A DNA stretch of 63,372 nt from Actinomycetota bacterium (GTDB lineage Bacteria > Actinomycetota > Thermoleophilia > Solirubrobacterales > Solirubrobacteraceae), in assembly GCA_005883215.1 (NCBI GenBank), contig VAYS01000004.1, forward strand, positions 1-63,372, in the 5' to 3' direction. A program made the position numbers and the translations under genes. Of this stretch, positions 61,099 through 63,372 are shown piece after piece (within the stretch, counting starts at the first letter, position 1; every line of letters starts with the position of its first letter). The notes beneath the pieces are model-generated. The model saw only the letters and a list, made by a program, of their open reading frames with translations. It was not told the origin of the DNA and made no database searches.

Positions 61099-62117
61099 GC
61101 CCCCACCCGTGCGGCGGCGGCGGCTCCGGCCGGCACGGCTCCCCCGGTCGCCCGCTGGCGGCGCTCGGCGCGGCTGACCAATGCGCGGGCGGCGGCGTTG
61201 ACGAGCAGGGTGAGCACGAACAGCACCAGGCCGGCGGCGATCAGCGCGCCGGTGTGGAGCCGGTCGGTGGCCGCCTCGCCGAACTCATTGACGATCACCG
61301 CCGCCAACGTGTAGCCCTGGTCGAACAGGCTCTTGCCGATCTGGGGCGCGTTGCCGACCACCAGGGTGACCGCGATCGTCTCGCCGATCGCGCGGCCCAG
61401 CCCGAGCATCGCTCCCCCCACCACGCCCGAGCGCGAGTAGGGAAGTACGGCGGTGCGGATCATCTCCCAGCGCGTGGCCCCCAGCGCCAGCGCCGCCTCC
61501 TTGTGGTCGGCGGGCACCGTGCTCATCACCTCGCGCGAGATCGCCGAGACGATGGGCAGGATCATGATGGCCAGGATCAAACCGGCGATGAAATAGCTGG
61601 GGCCGGCGACATGCCCCCCGACGAAGGGCAAAAAGCCGAACGTGTCGGCCAGCGATTGCTGGGCCCCCTTGAGCTTGGGCACCAGCACCAGAAAGCCCCA
61701 CAGGCCGTAGACCACCGAGGGCACGGCGGCGAGCAGCTCGACCAGGACGGTCAGCGGTCCGCGCAGTCGCCGGGGGCAGAGCTCGTTGATGTACAGGGCG
61801 GTGGCGATCGCCACCGGCACGCCGATGATCAGCGCGATGCCCGAGGTGATCAGCGTGCCGACCAGCAGCGGCCACGCGCCGTAGGTCGAGCGCGAGACGT
61901 CCCAGTCGTTGTTGAAGGTAAAGCCGAAGATCCCGAAGCGAGACAGCGCCGGGTTGGCCTTGACGACCAGAAAGACGAAGAAGAAGACGATCAGGGCCAG
62001 GATCCCCAGAGCCAGCGCGGTCAGCACGCTCCGGAAGACCCGATCGGCCGCGCGGGCGCCCGGCGCCCCCTCGAAGATCGAGGGGGCGCCGCCCGGTGTC
62101 GCTACATGCGCCTCCAC
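61095..62117 (-). CDS. pstC: Phosphate ABC transporter permease PstC
   Basis: 340 residues from a GTG at 62117. Six membrane helices after an N-terminal cytoplasmic part. [20 protein letters not shown] is the ATPase contact loop and [15 protein letters not shown] the family signature. The C-terminus is Ala-rich. It follows pstS by 15 bases. Confidence 0.96.
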   Translation of the reverse strand: MEAHVATPGGAPSIFEGAPGARAADRVFRSVLTALALGILALIVFFFVFLVVKANPALSRFGIFGFTFNNDWDVSRSTYGAWPLLVGTLITSGIALIIGVPVAIATALYINELCPRRLRGPLTVLVELLAAVPSVVYGLWGFLVLVPKLKGAQQSLADTFGFLPFVGGHVAGPSYFIAGLILAIMILPIVSAISREVMSTVPADHKEAALALGATRWEMIRTAVLPYSRSGVVGGAMLGLGRAIGETIAVTLVVGNAPQIGKSLFDQGYTLAAVIVNEFGEAATDRLHTGALIAAGLVLFVLTLLVNAAARALVSRAERRQRATGGAVPAGAAAAARVGA

Positions 62118-62132
62118 CGGGCCCGGGTGCTG

Positions 62133-63227
62133 CTAGCCGCTCACCGGCTGGCCGTTGCAGGTGAGCTTGCCCACCGCGGCCTTGGCCTTGGCCAGCAGCG
62201 GCGCAGGCAGCGGCGCGTAGGAGAGCTGCTGGGCCACGCTCTGGCCGTCGCCCAGGCCGTAGTTGAGGAACTTCACTATCGCCGAGGCCTGAGACTGGCT
62301 CAGCCCGCCCTTGCACAGGTCCCGATAGACGATGACGAACGTCTGCGAGACGATCGGATAGCCCTGGGCCGCCTTGGTGTCCGTGGCCTTGAACTTCAGG
62401 TCTGCCGGAACCTTGACGCCGGTGACCGCCGCCGAGGTGGAGGGGATCGTGGGGCTCACGTAGTTGCCGGACTTGTTCTTGACCGCGGCGTACGTGAAGT
62501 TGTTCTGCAGGGCGAAGGCCTGCTCCACGTAGCCGATCGCGCCGGAGTTCTGCTTGACCGCCGCGGCCACGCCGGCGTTGCCCTTGGCGCCGGTGCCGGT
62601 GGGCCACTTGACCGTCTTGTCGGTACCCACCTGCGACGCCCACTGCGGCGAGCTGGCCGCCAGGAACGAGGTGAACCCGGCGGTCGTTCCCGAGGAGTCC
62701 GAACGGTGGATCACGGTGATGCCCGACGAAGGTAGCGTCACCCCCGGATTGAGCTTTGCGATCTCCGGAGCGTTCCACTTGGTGATCTTGCCCAGGAAGA
62801 TCGCGGCCAGCGTCGGGCCATCGAGCTTCAGGCCGCTCTTGACGCCCGCCAGGTTGTAGGAAGCGGTGATCGCCCCCAGGACCGTCGGGATGTGCACCGC
62901 CTTGCCCTTGGTGAGCTTGGCCTGCTCGGCGGGCTTCAGCGGGGGGTCGGACGCCGCGAAGCTGACCGTGCCCGCGGTGAACTGGGCCACCCCGGCGCCG
63001 GAGCCCACGGCGGCGTAGTTGAGGTTCACGCCCTGGTCCTTGAGCTTGCTCGCCCACTGCTGATACACGGGGGCGGCGAGGGTCGAACCGGCGCCGTTGA
63101 GCGTCGCTCCGCCGGAGGTCCCTCCGCCGCCGGTGCTGGTTGAGCTGCTCGAGCTGCTCGAGCCACAGGCGGCCGCGAACAGCGACAGCGCGGCGGCCGC
63201 GAGGCCCAGCGTCACACGTATCTTCAC
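62133..63227 (-). CDS. pstS: Phosphate-binding lipoprotein PstS
   Basis: 364 residues from a GTG at 63227, with GGAG six bases upstream. Lipobox FAAAC (Cys21), a Ser/Gly linker, then the type II binding protein: LNGAGSTLAAPVYQQW, FAASDPPL, and HRSDSSGTTAGFTSFL, which supply the phosphate-binding Ser/Thr/Arg/Asp. First gene of pstSCAB-phoU, expected to be induced at low phosphate through the PHO-box-like element upstream. Confidence 0.97.
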   Translation of the reverse strand: MKIRVTLGLAAAALSLFAAACGSSSSSSSTSTGGGGTSGGATLNGAGSTLAAPVYQQWASKLKDQGVNLNYAAVGSGAGVAQFTAGTVSFAASDPPLKPAEQAKLTKGKAVHIPTVLGAITASYNLAGVKSGLKLDGPTLAAIFLGKITKWNAPEIAKLNPGVTLPSSGITVIHRSDSSGTTAGFTSFLAASSPQWASQVGTDKTVKWPTGTGAKGNAGVAAAVKQNSGAIGYVEQAFALQNNFTYAAVKNKSGNYVSPTIPSTSAAVTGVKVPADLKFKATDTKAAQGYPIVSQTFVIVYRDLCKGGLSQSQASAIVKFLNYGLGDGQSVAQQLSYAPLPAPLLAKAKAAVGKLTCNGQPVSG

Positions 63228-63275
63228 TCGCTTCTCCTTCTCTTGGGTATGAGCGTCCGGCCGGCCGGCAGTCTC

Positions 63276-63372
63276 CTACCGGCCCGCCCCCCGCTTGTGA
63301 AAAGCCTGTGAACCGTCCCCATCGCCGGGCTCGGGCTCAAACCGGTAGCCGAAACCGAAATGCGTGTGGATG
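63276..63372 (-). CDS. Second winged-helix response regulator, C-terminal end only
   Basis: Only the last 31 residues are in the window. IHTHFGFGYRFEPEP matches the C-terminal wing of OmpR/PhoB-type regulators and parallels IHTHVGVGYRL in the regulator at 57622. It is directly upstream of pstS in the same direction and so is probably the PhoP/PhoB that controls the operon. Stop TAG at 63278-63276. Confidence 0.85.
   Translation of the reverse strand, partial: IHTHFGFGYRFEPEPGDGDGSQAFHKRGAGR
63292..63313 (-). promoter_or_regulatory. PHO-box-like direct repeat before pstS
   Basis: On the minus strand, two adjacent 11-base units GTTCACAGGCT and TTTCACAAGCG. This matches the two-unit direct repeat (core GTTCAC) recognised by PhoP in Streptomyces. 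The second core TTCACA is followed, after 17 bases, by TAGGAG, which could serve as -35/-10. The element lies inside the 3' end of the upstream regulator gene, 64 bases before the pstS start. Confidence 0.6.

Overview
The window is a contiguous, very GC-rich chromosomal segment (frequent GTG starts, tRNA genes without an encoded CCA) from an actinomycetote, most plausibly Thermoleophilia (Solirubrobacterales/Gaiellales-like). That placement is inference. It rests on the high GC, the gene content, an actinobacterial-type aspartokinase, a secreted protein with the CRAER...AAFRAKYG...AF.RCV motif that I associate with that clade, NHL/kelch-rich secreted proteins, and an Mrp/Mbh-type antiporter operon. 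No phage, insertion sequence or CRISPR array is visible.

Layout. 1-2761: two paralogous small lipoproteins, a LuxR-type regulator with a degenerate receiver, and a secreted LytM/double-psi-barrel protein. 2796-5148: lysC-asd (aspartate family amino acids). 5217-6348: two adjacent paralogous lipoproteins of an unrecognised family. 6353-11242: the classic recR / ybaB / dnaX / SRP-RNA neighbourhood, interrupted by a divergent GT-C-like membrane protein; the SRP RNA is the large form with an Alu domain, and tRNA-Val(CAC) follows. 11285-20865: accessory secreted and metabolic genes, including a Tat-type cupin, DUF1326 and DUF2182 proteins placed tail to tail, a translationally coupled phosphoesterase-sulfatase pair, and a truncated propeller fragment. 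20986-31976: P450, alpha/beta hydrolases, HNH endonuclease, enoyl-CoA hydratase, SCP2-type thiolase, a second secreted phosphoesterase, and several small secreted proteins.

31992-36884 is a tightly overlapping operon for a multisubunit cation/proton antiporter in the order E-F-G-(MbhD-like)-(MbhE+B fusion)-C-D, with no full-length MrpA, followed by a lipoprotein. 36981-38608 holds a ComF-like phosphoribosyltransferase and a TetR regulator.

38618-50546 looks like a surface-glycan region: two CE4 deacetylases, a SAM methyltransferase, a GtrA flippase, a polyprenyl-phosphate-type GT2, a 12-unit NHL propeller, a kelch propeller, a YVTN propeller and a discoidin-bearing clan GH-A-like glycosidase. 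It is the best candidate here for an undescribed functional system.

50644-52104 carries a small conserved protein, an atypical SDR, tRNA-Ser(GGA) and a 56-residue membrane protein. 52219-63372 is a phosphate/polyphosphate island: ppx-CHAD-CHAD-ppk1, a SixA-like phosphatase, a winged-helix response regulator, phoU, pstBACS, and the end of a second winged-helix regulator that contains a PHO-box-like pair of 11-base repeats in front of pstS. Phosphate import, its regulation and polyphosphate synthesis, breakdown and binding are thus encoded side by side.
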